Numbered from the stretch's first letter, positions 47,819 to 55,976 are shown. The stretch: 64,000 bases of DNA from Paenibacillus soyae (GCF_024623455.1 NZ_JANIPJ010000001.1:434001-498000); one strand, 5' to 3'. Translations and numbers: made by a program. The notes: a model not told the origin generated them from the sequence alone.

Positions 47819-48311
47819 TGTAATAAATTTTATGACGAATGGTAAAGTCACTGTTAGAGGTCTGACAAAATTAGGACTTATACCTAAAGGGCATTGCGTG
47901 ATACCTAACCAATTCTACGAGAGGGGTTGGGGGAAGTGGCTTCCTATTCCGAATCTTTCCTTATTGCCCTTCTTTAGCGTTTCTATAACAAGTGGTTTAT
48001 GTTGGGAAGAGACTATCGCATTTTTGGAGGAAAAAACTAAACCGGATACATTCAAAAAAAAATGTGAAGATGGAGAAACCGCAAGTATCCATCAAGAAAT
48101 TGAAAATCTCTATATAAATGAAAGAGAAACAGAGATTAAAAGGAGACTAGAGGCTAATGGATTTCAGTATCCAGAATCAATAAATGATGTAGTTAGTCTT
48201 TATATTGCTCTAGGATTGGCGTTCGATATAGTAGACCTTCAGGGATTGGTGTTTCTAGATATGATTATTCGTCCACTTCAGAATATTGATGATGTGTTAC
48301 TTAATCCATAG
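47799..48311 (+). CDS. Hypothetical protein, second of a coupled pair
   Basis: From ATG 47799, with AGGAG six bases upstream, the product is 170 residues and the gene overlaps its neighbour by 20 bases. Visible features are the aromatic WGKWLPIPNLSLLPFF segment, a charged middle (EEKTKPDTFKKKCEDGE) and a hydrophobic C-terminal part (YIALGLAFDIVDLQGLVFLDMII). No known family was recognised. The tight overlap suggests that the two proteins act together. Confidence 0.6.
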   Translation: MCTFQNDVINFMTNGKVTVRGLTKLGLIPKGHCVIPNQFYERGWGKWLPIPNLSLLPFFSVSITSGLCWEETIAFLEEKTKPDTFKKKCEDGETASIHQEIENLYINERETEIKRRLEANGFQYPESINDVVSLYIALGLAFDIVDLQGLVFLDMIIRPLQNIDDVLLNP

Positions 48312-48424
48312 TTGAATTCATCGATGCGACAGACGTTCGGCTTCCTGACATATTTGGACACTGACCGAAATGTAGTTCAGGGAAAACATGCGTCAGGCTG
48401 CAGTTTAAGTTGTCATTAGAAATC

Positions 48425-48475
48425 TGGGGAGACGGAGTAGCTTGTATGGTAAACTAACCGTTCTCCCCAATTTTG
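48425..48475 (+). terminator. Possible terminator hairpin after the gene pair
   Basis: TGGGGAGACGG and CCGTTCTCCCCA can pair over a loop of about 22 bases, followed by ATTTTG. The stem has a bulge and the T-tract is short. Confidence 0.4.
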
Positions 48476-48519
48476 CGTAGTTATGTAAGTCAAAATGAGT
48501 TGTTCTGAGGAAGGATGAA

Positions 48520-48738
48520 ATGATAAATGTTTATTGTGAGAAGTGTCGTGATTATGTTGGCTTTATTGAGAAAAATGTCATGTTTTACAAAGCGTTGGGC
48601 GGTTTAAGATTGATTTATAGAGGCAAAGAAGGGAGTTGTTCAGAATGTGGCAATGTGGTTCATGTATCACATCTTAGAGATTTTAATTTAGCACAACTGC
48701 ACGAACGGATAAAAGACTTAAAGTATATAACGGAGTAG
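48520..48738 (+). CDS. Zinc-ribbon protein resembling the N-terminal part of YgiT/SocA-type antitoxins
   Basis: The 72-residue protein has CEKC at residues 6-9 and CSEC at about 40-43, the spacing of a zinc ribbon, followed by VVHVSHLRDFNLAQLHERI. The pattern YCEKCRDYVGF ... GSCSECGNVVHV ... DFNLAQLHE recalls the N-terminal domain of zinc-finger antitoxins (MqsA/YgiT-like and the phage-type SocA set), from memory and not from a search. Those carry a helix-turn-helix after the zinc ribbon, which is absent here. AAGGATG lies just upstream. Confidence 0.6.
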   Translation: MINVYCEKCRDYVGFIEKNVMFYKALGGLRLIYRGKEGSCSECGNVVHVSHLRDFNLAQLHERIKDLKYITE

Positions 48739-48759
48739 AATGTATAGTAATATTGATTT

Positions 48760-49104
48760 TTATTGGTTTTCCGTTGATTTCCAAGATAATACTTGTACCA
48801 TGACTTGCCTATTATATTCATCTATTCGTTTTTCATTGAATTCGGATTCCGCATTTATCTCATCGTGAGTTAAAGACTTCATTCTTAGTATTGCTTCAGA
48901 AATTACTTTACTGTACCCTAACGGATCCATTTCTTTTCTTTGTGTTTCCTTCCCCCATAGTTCCCCTTCATTCCATGCAAGCTGTAAAAGGTAAGCTACT
49001 TGATCGGAAAGCTCTTCCGTTGGGAGCTCGATAAGTTCTGTTTCTACGACGCCGTCGGCTACGATTACAAAGAATCGATTATTGCGAATAACCGAAAAAT
49101 ACAT
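48760..49104 (-). CDS. Hypothetical protein
   Basis: A 114-residue acidic protein with no membrane segment. It begins MYFSVIRNNRFFVIVADGVVE, has an alpha-helical middle (ELSDQVAYLLQLAWNEGELW) and a charged tail. TAGGAGGG lies at a good distance from the ATG, so it is probably expressed. I recognise no family. It is convergent with the zinc-ribbon gene. Confidence 0.55.
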   Translation of the reverse strand: MYFSVIRNNRFFVIVADGVVETELIELPTEELSDQVAYLLQLAWNEGELWGKETQRKEMDPLGYSKVISEAILRMKSLTHDEINAESEFNEKRIDEYNRQVMVQVLSWKSTENQ

Positions 49105-49232
49105 AATAACCCTCCTAGACTAGCGGGGCGTTCCCACCAAATTTGTTTGTATAAAATTTTTTCTATTAGATTATTTTTTATCCTTAGAAAGGGTTTTGGA
49201 TAATCAATTATTCGATATTAGGAGTGTGTCTA

Positions 49233-49505
49233 ATGGAGAAACTTCCGATTATTAGAACGACTCGAGGAATCGTCTTTGGATCACCCGACATTTTGAACCG
49301 TTGCTGGAATTATCGTGGAAAAAAGCTCCCGTCCTCATATCTCCAGCTCATGTACAAGTCTGCCAATGAAAAGCGAACTCAATTGATCCTTGATGTGTCC
49401 AAAGTTGAGATGGTTTATAAGGGTCCAACAGTCGAAGGTCCTGATGCAGAGTACATTAAAGTTGTAAGTGGAAAGATTGACAAAAGAAGACCGTTATTCC
49501 TTTAA
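49233..49505 (+). CDS. Hypothetical protein
   Basis: The 90-residue product from ATG 49233 (TAGGAG eight bases upstream) is basic and soluble, with IIRTTRGIVFGSPDIL, NYRGKKLPSSYLQLMYKSANE and YKGPTVEGPDAEYIKVVSGK. No family was recognised. It is the last AT-rich gene before the decayed ROK gene, and a frame continuing past its stop (RYSFNYDWSEAGL) hints that the 3' end may be frameshifted. Confidence 0.5.
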   Translation: MEKLPIIRTTRGIVFGSPDILNRCWNYRGKKLPSSYLQLMYKSANEKRTQLILDVSKVEMVYKGPTVEGPDAEYIKVVSGKIDKRRPLFL

Positions 49506-49570
49506 TTACGATTGGTCTGAAGCGGGTCTAGTTATGCTTTGTTTTTGCCCAACTACGAAATTCTATTTGT

Positions 49571-50028
49571 CTAGACATTCAAGCCTTTCCACATCATTAG
49601 TGCCGCTCCTGTTGAAATCTCGATGGCAGTCCGATAAAACGATTTATGCGCGTTAATTAATGTTCCGCCAAAAATGATGCATTCCGGATGAAAGATATTA
49701 ATCAGGTTCGCCAGCCCGATACCCCAGATGCCTTGCGGACTTGAGGAACAGCTCCAGAGCAACAGGGTTTTCCAGTGCCAGTTCACTCAATAACAGGTCG
49801 TTTGATATCCTCTGGCTTCACCGGGAACATGGTCATGTTGTCTGCCTGAAGGATCATCTGACCAATGGAGCTTTCCCTGTCAACGGATCCGTGAACGGTC
49901 TGGCCCTCGGACATTATGGAGGAACGCAAGCTGACGCCGACATGCATGTAAAGCATATGCTGCTGTTGGGACTCTTGCATGCTCTATGCGCGCCGAGCAG
50001 CACGGTGTTGGAGTCATTGCCAGCTTGA
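49571..50028 (-). pseudogene. ROK-family regulator or kinase, decayed fragment
   Basis: Three reading frames on this strand carry pieces of one ROK protein in order: NDSNTVLLGAHR (near 50009-50020), then LYMHVGVSLRSSIMSEGQTVHGSVDRESSIGQMI (around 49880-49965), then GIGLANLINIFHPECIIFGGTLI (about 49640-49710). Frameshifts separate them and the N-terminal part is absent. The parts resemble the sugar-binding domain of NagC/XylR-type repressors. Such a gene could have regulated the sugar locus nearby, but that is inference. Confidence 0.75.
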
Positions 50029-50293
50029 CGTTATTCCGGTTTGGTCTTGAAGGAGCTGGCAGATCTGGACGTTCGACCAGCCCTTGGCCAGAAAGTAAGT
50101 CCGAAGTAATAGCCTCAAGAGGGGTTGATCTGGATCAGGATCGGCTTTCTTCCGCTGTTTGAAGGGCCGAAGCATGATTCAATGATAAGATTAGAGGTTC
50201 ATGGTGATAGTTTTGATGTCAGAGTTTTCTATTACCTCCCTAATCATAACTGTTTCTGCCGCTCAAATATAGCCGGAAGTTGACATTCATAAA

Positions 50294-50321
50294 TGTCCGA
50301 AATTAGAGCGATATAGTGACC
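50294..50321 (+). repeat. Left-end candidate transposase-binding repeats
   Basis: TGTCC at 50294-50298 and TGACC at 50317-50321 are 23 bases apart. The first unit matches the right-end unit imperfectly over about 25 bases with one gap. Confidence 0.45.
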
Positions 50322-50414
50322 ATACTATCAGTCTAAAGAAAGAAGAAACGCTCCCGTCATCGTCATGCTGTTGGTAGCAGCATAACCGGAAGCGTCACCC
50401 CAAGAATATGGTCA

Positions 50415-50960
50415 TTGTATCAGATTTCACGCTGGTTGAGAAGGATTCTGCAACCGGCGTTTTTTGTTAGGAGTGCGGAACTGGTCCCCTGCCCCTGCTG
50501 CGGTGGCTGGTTAGAGGTAGCGGGCAGCCGGGAACGGGTGTGGTACAAAAGCAGCGGAGAACGAGCAAAGCTCATCATTCGGAGGCTGTATTGCACGTCA
50601 TGCGCAAGGATTCATCATGAGCTCCCGGATCTACTCGTTCCTTACAAGCGGTATGACGCTGAAAGCATCGAAGATGTCTTGCAGGAGCCAGATGCTTCGG
50701 CAGTAGCCGCAGACGAATCCACCATTTCTAGATGGCTAGCCTGGTTTCAGGTTTGGGCGGTGTATGCAGCAGCAGCTCTTCAGGCGATTAGCATCCGGTT
50801 CAAGCTTCCCGTGCAGCAAGCGTCCGTTGCTCCACGGTCCGCACTCCACGCTTTAGGACGGTATGTCGGTGATGTAGCCGGATGGCTAGGAAGAGCTGTC
50901 CGTCCCATCGCCAATTTAAATCTTTGGGTTACAGACCCGTTCTGCCTGTCTGTCCGCTGA
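50415..50960 (+). CDS. DUF6431 domain protein of the transposon, possibly frameshifted at the 5' end
   Basis: The 181-residue reading contains a zinc-ribbon-like CPCCGGW and CTSCARIHHELPDLLVPYKRY, the core of DUF6431, and a helix-turn-helix-like DESTISRWLAWF. The only start in this frame is a TTG at 50415 with no ribosome binding site. An ATG at 50408 in another frame reads MVIVSDFTLVEKDSATGVF and would join the FVRSAELVPC frame if the T6 run at 50460-50465 were one base shorter. So the gene is either frameshifted or uses slippage. Its role in transposition is unknown. Confidence 0.65.
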   Translation: MYQISRWLRRILQPAFFVRSAELVPCPCCGGWLEVAGSRERVWYKSSGERAKLIIRRLYCTSCARIHHELPDLLVPYKRYDAESIEDVLQEPDASAVAADESTISRWLAWFQVWAVYAAAALQAISIRFKLPVQQASVAPRSALHALGRYVGDVAGWLGRAVRPIANLNLWVTDPFCLSVR

Positions 50961-51006
50961 AGCTTGGCTTAGACTCATGCTAACTCTAGTAAATGGAGGC
51001 ATGAGG

Positions 51007-52362
51007 ATGAACAAACAGAAGAAAACGGACGAGGTTGCGGCGGAACGCTTTCAGCTGCTGTCGCCGCTCCTAGCATCCGGTCTGGACGCAGCGAAGGCGG
51101 CTCAGTTAAAGTCGGCCATTTGTGCGCAGTCCGGCTTATCGGAGAGGACGCTGCGCCGGTACTTGGCCGAATATCGCAAGGATGGGTTTGACGGACTAAA
51201 GCCGAAACCCAAAGGCCGGAAGCCGCTGCCAGACACCATACCAACGGAGGTGTTGGAAGAAGCGATCCTGCTTCGGCGGGAGGTGCCGAAGCGGAGTGTG
51301 CGCCAAATTATCCAGATTCTCGAATGGGAGGAGAAGGTCGCACCGGGAACGATCAAACGCAGCACCTTGCAGGCAAAATTAACCCGGCGCGGTTACAGTT
51401 CAAGGCAAATGCGGATGTATGCCGGTGGAGGTACGGCGGCGCGGCGCTTTCAGAAGCAGTCCCGCAATCGCTTGTGGCAAAGCGACATCAAGTTCGGCCC
51501 GTACCTTCCCATTGGTCCTGGTGGAACAAAGAAGCAAGTCTATCTGGTGCTATTCGTGGATGACGCGACGCGGTATGTCCTGCATGGAGCCTTCTACGCG
51601 TCGATGGAGCAAGCCATCGTCGAGGACAGTTTCCGAAGAGCGATCGAGAAATACGGTGTTCCAGAGGCCGTGTACTTCGACAACGGTAAGCAATACCGCA
51701 CGACATGGATGAACCGGACGTGCGCGAAACTCGGTATTCGCTTGCTCTTTGCCAAGCCCTACTCTCCGGAAAGTAAAGGCAAAGTTGAGCGTCTAAACGG
51801 CGCTGTGCAGAGCTTTCTGGACGAGGTCGCACTCGAGAATGTTAAGACGCTCACCGCTCTTAACGACTGGTTCCAAGTGTGGCTCTCAGAGTGTTACCAG
51901 AATAAGCCCCATGCCGCGCTGGCGAACAAACAAACACCTGAAGCAGCGTTTCGAAGCGATCCAGCAGCGCTGCAGTTCGTAAATCCCGAGCACCTCGCGG
52001 CCAGCTTCCTTCATGCGGAACAGCGGAAAGTGGATAAGGCCGGCTGTATCAGCTTTCAAGGCAAGAAGTATGAAGTTGGGCTTTTGTTCATTGGACAAAC
52101 GGTGCAAGTCGTCTATGACCCGGCAGATATTACAGAAGTGACGATCGAATACGAGGGATGTACGCCATGGAAAGCGCGGGAGCTCGTCATTGGAGAAAGG
52201 GCAGGCAAGCGGCCGGCCCTCCCGGAGCATCTGCAGAAGCAGCCAGCAACGGAGTCCCGCTTGCTCCGCGGTGCCGAGCGGAAGCATGACGAGCGCGCAC
52301 AAACCCAAACACCGGCCGTCTCCTACCGCATGCTGAGGAAGGAGGCTGGCAAGGATGTTTGA
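51007..52362 (+). CDS. DDE-type (rve) transposase
   Basis: The 451-residue protein has an N-terminal helix-turn-helix (LSERTLRRYLAEYRKDGFDGL), a second DNA-binding region and an rve integrase core: the first aspartate in LWQSDIKFGPY, the second in AVYFDNGKQYRT, and the glutamate in SPESKGKVERLNGAVQSF. A Mu/TniA-type C-terminal region follows. ATG 51007 is eight bases after GGAGG; ATG 50977 and 51001 are in frame. The DDE residues are intact, so the enzyme could be active. Confidence 0.88.
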   Translation: MNKQKKTDEVAAERFQLLSPLLASGLDAAKAAQLKSAICAQSGLSERTLRRYLAEYRKDGFDGLKPKPKGRKPLPDTIPTEVLEEAILLRREVPKRSVRQIIQILEWEEKVAPGTIKRSTLQAKLTRRGYSSRQMRMYAGGGTAARRFQKQSRNRLWQSDIKFGPYLPIGPGGTKKQVYLVLFVDDATRYVLHGAFYASMEQAIVEDSFRRAIEKYGVPEAVYFDNGKQYRTTWMNRTCAKLGIRLLFAKPYSPESKGKVERLNGAVQSFLDEVALENVKTLTALNDWFQVWLSECYQNKPHAALANKQTPEAAFRSDPAALQFVNPEHLAASFLHAEQRKVDKAGCISFQGKKYEVGLLFIGQTVQVVYDPADITEVTIEYEGCTPWKARELVIGERAGKRPALPEHLQKQPATESRLLRGAERKHDERAQTQTPAVSYRMLRKEAGKDV

Positions 52363-53155
52363 ATCCTTCTACAACATGACCCGTACCCCATTTGCTCGGG
52401 ACATTCCCGTAACAGAGCTTTATCCGGCGAGCGCTATGGAAGAGATGCTGGACCGTTTGCAATACGCTGCTGAGCGCCAATTATTCGCCGTCATTAGCGG
52501 CGACTGCGGGACGGGCAAGACGACGACCGTCCGCCGGTTTGCCGCCATGCTGGATGCCGCGAAGTATAGGCTGCTGTACCTGTCGGACTCCAAGCTAACG
52601 CCGCGCCACTTCTACAAAGGGCTGCTCGAACAACTCGGATGCGAGTCGAAGTTCTACCGGGGCGATGCGAAGCGTCAGTTGCATCGCGAAGTGGAGCTCA
52701 TGCGCGGCATCCATCGACTGGAACCGGTTGTCGTCGTAGATGAAGCCCATCTGCTCGATCGGGAGATGCTGGAGGAAGTGCGCTTCCTGCTCAACTGCAA
52801 GATGGATGCGCAAAGCCCTATGGCACTGATTCTCGTCAGGCAGAGCGAGCTATGGGACAAGCTTCGTCTTCAATCCTATGCAGCGATTCGTCAGCGGATT
52901 GACCTTCAGTGCAAGCTGCCCTATTTCGACCGTTCCCAAGTCGGTGAATATCTGAAGCGTCAGTTAGCGTATGCCGGCACCGATCATGAGATATTCTCTG
53001 ATGAGGCGGTAAATGAAGTTTACCGATTCTCGGGCGGATCGGCCAGACTCATCAACAAGTTGAGCACTCATTGCCTCATCTACGGAGCCCAGATCAAGCG
53101 TCGCATCATTGACGATCATATGGTGAAGCACGTGATTCAGGGTGAATTGTCATGA
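52355..53155 (+). CDS. AAA+ ATPase, ExeA/TniB-like transposition partner
   Basis: The 266-residue protein begins FESFYNMTRTPFARDIPVTELY, like ExeA-type ATPases of transposons, with Walker A SGDCGTGKTTT at about 46-56, Walker B VVVVDEAHLL at about 126-135, and the sensor region RQRIDLQCKLPYFDRSQVGEYL. It overlaps the transposase by eight bases and the next gene by four. Such ATPases choose targets and activate the transposase in Tn7- and Mu-like elements. Confidence 0.88.
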   Translation: MFESFYNMTRTPFARDIPVTELYPASAMEEMLDRLQYAAERQLFAVISGDCGTGKTTTVRRFAAMLDAAKYRLLYLSDSKLTPRHFYKGLLEQLGCESKFYRGDAKRQLHREVELMRGIHRLEPVVVVDEAHLLDREMLEEVRFLLNCKMDAQSPMALILVRQSELWDKLRLQSYAAIRQRIDLQCKLPYFDRSQVGEYLKRQLAYAGTDHEIFSDEAVNEVYRFSGGSARLINKLSTHCLIYGAQIKRRIIDDHMVKHVIQGELS

Positions 53156-53379
53156 ATGAGCTTTGGAACCGGATGACGTACGATCGGGACGCGAACAGTT
53201 GGTTTGTCCAGCTAGGAGAGAAAGCTTATCCTGTTTATTGCGGTGAATGTTTTGAAATTCGCATTGGAGATCGTGGCATTCCCTGTCGACTCGAGCTTGA
53301 CCGATATTGGTACGTGATTATGAGAGAAACGCGATTTAACTTGAGGAACAAGGAAGTTTACCATATTCGATTCGTTTAA
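53152..53379 (+). CDS. DUF5348 domain protein of the transposon
   Basis: The 75-residue protein MNELWNRMTYDRDANSWF... with GEKAYPVYCGECFEIRIG and YWYVIMRETRFNLR matches the small DUF5348 family as I know it. It overlaps the ATPase gene by four bases and is followed at once by a terminator. The function is unknown; its steady position suggests a part in regulating or targeting the element. Confidence 0.7.
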   Translation: MNELWNRMTYDRDANSWFVQLGEKAYPVYCGECFEIRIGDRGIPCRLELDRYWYVIMRETRFNLRNKEVYHIRFV

Positions 53380-53383
53380 CAGA

Positions 53384-53422
53384 AATGGGAAAGCCGAAAT
53401 CTTCTTGGCTTTCCCATTCTTC
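53384..53422 (+). terminator. Terminator closing the transposon operon
   Basis: AATGGGAAAGCC at 53384-53395 and GGCTTTCCCATT at 53407-53418 form a perfect 12-bp stem directly after the DUF5348 stop. The downstream T content is low. Confidence 0.75.
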
Positions 53423-53432
53423 GAATCTTTAC

Positions 53433-53484
53433 GGACATGATTGCTATCAGGCCTCGGACAACTAACGCGATCATTTTCTGGACA
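53433..53484 (-). repeat. Right-end candidate transposase-binding repeats
   Basis: GGACA at 53433-53437, 53456-53460 and 53480-53484 (TGTCC on the other strand), spaced 23 and 24 bases. Confidence 0.45.
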
Positions 53485-54093
53485 GTATGGATCAGCAGTA
53501 ACAATAACCAATAACATTTAGGCAAGCTACCTTATAGCAAGGGAAGTGATCTTTTTCTGGATAACGATACTTGATTTCAAAATGGAGAAAGATGTCTGAA
53601 GATAGGGCCTGTTACCGTTCGGTAAAGAGTATGCCATGATTCCCGTTATAGTGGGAGCTCACTTAAACTCGGCATCCTCTTTCGTGCCGAAAAACCCCCA
53701 GGCGCTACCGCTTGGGCCATGAATCCAAAACTTATTTTAGAAGGAATTAGTGTAATTATTTAAAAATAAAAATATAAAAATTATTAATGGAGGCAACAGA
53801 CTACACATGCCGAATTACAAGAGAGTTCATTACAAAATTTTACTCATAAAACAAGGAGGAGCCTTTATGACAGGCTCCTCCTTGTTATTGCATGTTTAAA
53901 GTTAATGGATAGGCGACCTCGGGCATGCAGTGAAGTAGCATTTCAAGTCAGTGATCCTTTGAATCTTTCCTTGTTCAATGAGGTCAAAAATCACGGGCAC
54001 AAATCACTGATTCATAAATTAAAAAGTTTTTTCGAAAATACATCAAGTTTATAGTTAATTAGGCCGCTATCATGTATTGAGGTTTTATAATTA
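53485..54093. other. Gene-free stretch between transposon and sugar locus
   Basis: About 600 bases in which I find no convincing gene. A 30-codon frame starting at 53807 has a poor start region and overlaps the hairpin at 53850. The composition is mixed and changes near 53750 to AT-rich. Confidence 0.5.
53850..53886 (+). terminator. 15-bp perfect hairpin, probable terminator
   Basis: The stem 53850-53864 with 53872-53886 (AAGGAGGAGCCT / AGGCTCCTCCTT core) has a seven-base loop and TTATTG after it. It contains a ribosome-binding-like AAGGAGG but no gene follows on this strand. What it terminates is not visible. Confidence 0.6.
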
Positions 54094-54762
54094 TCATTGC
54101 AGCTGTTGAGCGCGGGTTAAACGCACCGCTGCCACATATTGCGCGGCTCTTTCGCGTATCAAATGATAGTTTTTCTGTCTGACGGCTTCCTTGGTCAGAT
54201 CGGAGCCAATACCTATGGCGTAGGCGCCGGCCTTAAGCCAATCGCTGATATTGTCTAAGTCCACGCCGCCGGTTGGCATAATATTCACCTGCGGCAGCGG
54301 GCCCTTAATGGCGGAGATAACGGATGGCTGATACAAGTTCCCTGGGAACAGCTTGATAACATCGACCCCGAGCTCCATTGCACGCTGGATTTCTTGAATG
54401 GTCATACAGCCCGGCATAACAGGGATTCGATAGCGATGGCATAGCTCAATGGTTGATTCGGAGAGACTGGGGCTTACTATAAAGGCGGAGCCCGCAGAGA
54501 TCGCCGCACGGGCTGTTTCCGCGTCAAGAACAGTGCCTGCGCCTATGACGACGTTATTCGGGGGCTCGGTAGAAGCGGCCTCTAAAGAAAGCAGCTCAAT
54601 GACCTGCAACGCTCCTGGCACCGTCATGGTAATCTCGATGAGGTTGATGCCGCCAATAATAGTTTGTCGAGCCATGGCAAGCGCCTCCTCCGCGCTGTCC
54701 CCTCTTATGACTGCAACAATTCCTTCATTATACACTTGCTGGAGAAGCTTTAATTTCTTCAT
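54094..54762 (-). CDS. eda: Bifunctional KDPG/KHG aldolase
   Basis: The enzyme splits 2-keto-3-deoxy-6-phosphogluconate into pyruvate and glyceraldehyde-3-phosphate. The class I aldolase signature is intact: GIVAVIRGDS with the active-site glutamate in LIEITMTVPGA, IGAGTVLD, and the Schiff-base lysine in GVDVIKLFPGN (about residue 137), then NIMPTGGVD. The start MKKLKLLQQVYNEG at 54762 gives 222 residues; longer readings enter the kinase gene. It follows kdgK by 11 bases. Confidence 0.93.
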   Translation of the reverse strand: MKKLKLLQQVYNEGIVAVIRGDSAEEALAMARQTIIGGINLIEITMTVPGALQVIELLSLEAASTEPPNNVVIGAGTVLDAETARAAISAGSAFIVSPSLSESTIELCHRYRIPVMPGCMTIQEIQRAMELGVDVIKLFPGNLYQPSVISAIKGPLPQVNIMPTGGVDLDNISDWLKAGAYAIGIGSDLTKEAVRQKNYHLIRERAAQYVAAVRLTRAQQLQ

Positions 54763-54773
54763 CTCACACCGTC

Positions 54774-55730
54774 CTATCGTTCTATATGATTGGCGTTTCC
54801 GTCTAGCTTGGCTTGTAGAGTTCTTCGTGAAGGAAGCCCCTCCCAATCGCCATTAACCTGTACAATGAGGCTGCCCAGCAGACTGGCTAGCTTCACGCAC
54901 TCCTCGAGAGGCTTGCGCCACACCAAACCTGTAATGAATCCTGCGCAGAAAGCATCGCCTGCTCCGACGGTATCGACGACGCGGGACGCTCTTACGAAAG
55001 GAACAGCTGTTACGTTATTCTTCTCTACCAAATAGGAGCAGTTGTCTCCGCCTTTAATGACCGATATGGCATTCAATTCAGCGATGCGGTTCAACATGTC
55101 GGGGAGCTCGTCCGTCTCATAAAGCAGCTTCAGCTCGTCCAATCCGGGCAGGAAATAATCAGCTTCCTTCGCCAGCTCCAGCAATATGGGACGGGCCTCC
55201 TCGATGGACCAAAGCTTCAAGCGGATATTAGGATCGAAGATGACCTTAACGCCGTGTTTCTTGGCCATTCGAATCGCCTCATGCACAGTAGCTCTGGCGC
55301 TTGCGCTGATCGCCGCGGTAATGCCCGTCAGGTGAAGGAAGCCGGCCTGGGCGATATAAGCTTCGTCCAGGCTATTCGGAGTCATGCGGCTTGCCGCTGA
55401 TCCGCTTCGATAATAATGTACAGCGAGCCGGTCATCCAACACTTCGCGAAGCATGAGTCCTGTCGAAGCGTATTCGTTCAGTCTGACCCGTGACGTATCC
55501 ACGCCTTCACCCCGTATTTGCTTCAAGATCGAGCGTCCCAGGGAATCATCTCCGAGATGACCGAACCAGCCGACCTGTATGCCGAGCCGCGCCAGCCCGA
55601 TGGCCGTGTTGCTCTCCGCTCCCCCGAAGCCTCTGGTTAATCTCTGCGTTGTCTCCAGGCTTCTTCCGTCGTCCGGAGTAATGAGGCCCATGCTTTCCCC
55701 GAATGTAACGACATCTAGTTTAGTTGGCAT
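54774..55730 (-). CDS. kdgK: 2-keto-3-deoxygluconate kinase (PfkB family)
   Basis: The kinase phosphorylates 2-keto-3-deoxygluconate. PfkB signatures are GGAESNTAIGLARLGIQVGWFG near the N-terminus and DTVGAGDAFCAGFITGL (catalytic aspartate, about residue 255). I start at ATG 55730 (MPTKLDVVTFGESM, AAAGGA eleven bases upstream); ATG 55742 and ATG 55766 are possible longer starts without a good site. With the aldolase it forms the usual last steps of alginate or pectin catabolism. Confidence 0.9.
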   Translation of the reverse strand: MPTKLDVVTFGESMGLITPDDGRSLETTQRLTRGFGGAESNTAIGLARLGIQVGWFGHLGDDSLGRSILKQIRGEGVDTSRVRLNEYASTGLMLREVLDDRLAVHYYRSGSAASRMTPNSLDEAYIAQAGFLHLTGITAAISASARATVHEAIRMAKKHGVKVIFDPNIRLKLWSIEEARPILLELAKEADYFLPGLDELKLLYETDELPDMLNRIAELNAISVIKGGDNCSYLVEKNNVTAVPFVRASRVVDTVGAGDAFCAGFITGLVWRKPLEECVKLASLLGSLIVQVNGDWEGLPSRRTLQAKLDGNANHIER

Positions 55731-55879
55731 CGAAGTATTCATCCTTTGATAAGTTATTTTGTTCATCTTATAGCATTATGGCTTTGACGAGAGATAGAGT
55801 AATTCCAGATCCATTTGTTGTTTTTTTGGCAGAAATATGAGATACGGCGGAGGATGCGATAAGAATGTTATGAGGATAA

Positions 55880-55924
55880 GAAGAAAAAATAGAAACCTCT
55901 TCCATCGGCATGATGGAAGAGGTT
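55880..55924 (-). terminator. Terminator after the PL7 lyase gene
   Basis: AACCTCTTCCAT at 55894-55905 pairs with ATGGAAGAGGTT at 55913-55924. On this strand the stem is followed by TTCTATTTTTT. It separates the lyase from kdgK. Confidence 0.85.
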
Positions 55925-55929
55925 CTGAG

Positions 55930-55966
55930 CTTCAAGTACCGGGCGGTTACCGTCCGGTACTTGAAG
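55930..55966 (-). terminator. Second hairpin after the PL7 lyase gene
   Basis: CTTCAAGTACCGG at 55930-55942 and CCGGTACTTGAAG at 55954-55966 form a perfect 13-bp stem, 10 bases past the stop codon. No T-tract follows on its own, so it may stabilise the mRNA end in tandem with the next hairpin. Confidence 0.6.
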
Positions 55967-55976
55967 GGTTCAAGCA

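Larger units (their letters stand above)
50294..53484. mobile_element. Four-gene transposon: DUF6431, DDE transposase, AAA+ ATPase, DUF5348
   Basis: Four genes in one direction with overlaps lie between candidate ends. The left end reads TGTCCGAAATTAGAGCGATA from 50294 and the right end, on the other strand, TGTCCAGAAAATGATCGCGT from 53484. TGTCC-type repeats recur inward at 23-24 bases (TGACC at 50317; GGACA ending 53460 and 53437). A DDE transposase plus an AAA+ partner and multiple end repeats is the Tn7/Mu-like plan. No target-site duplication was found (ATAAA against GTATG). Confidence 0.75.
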
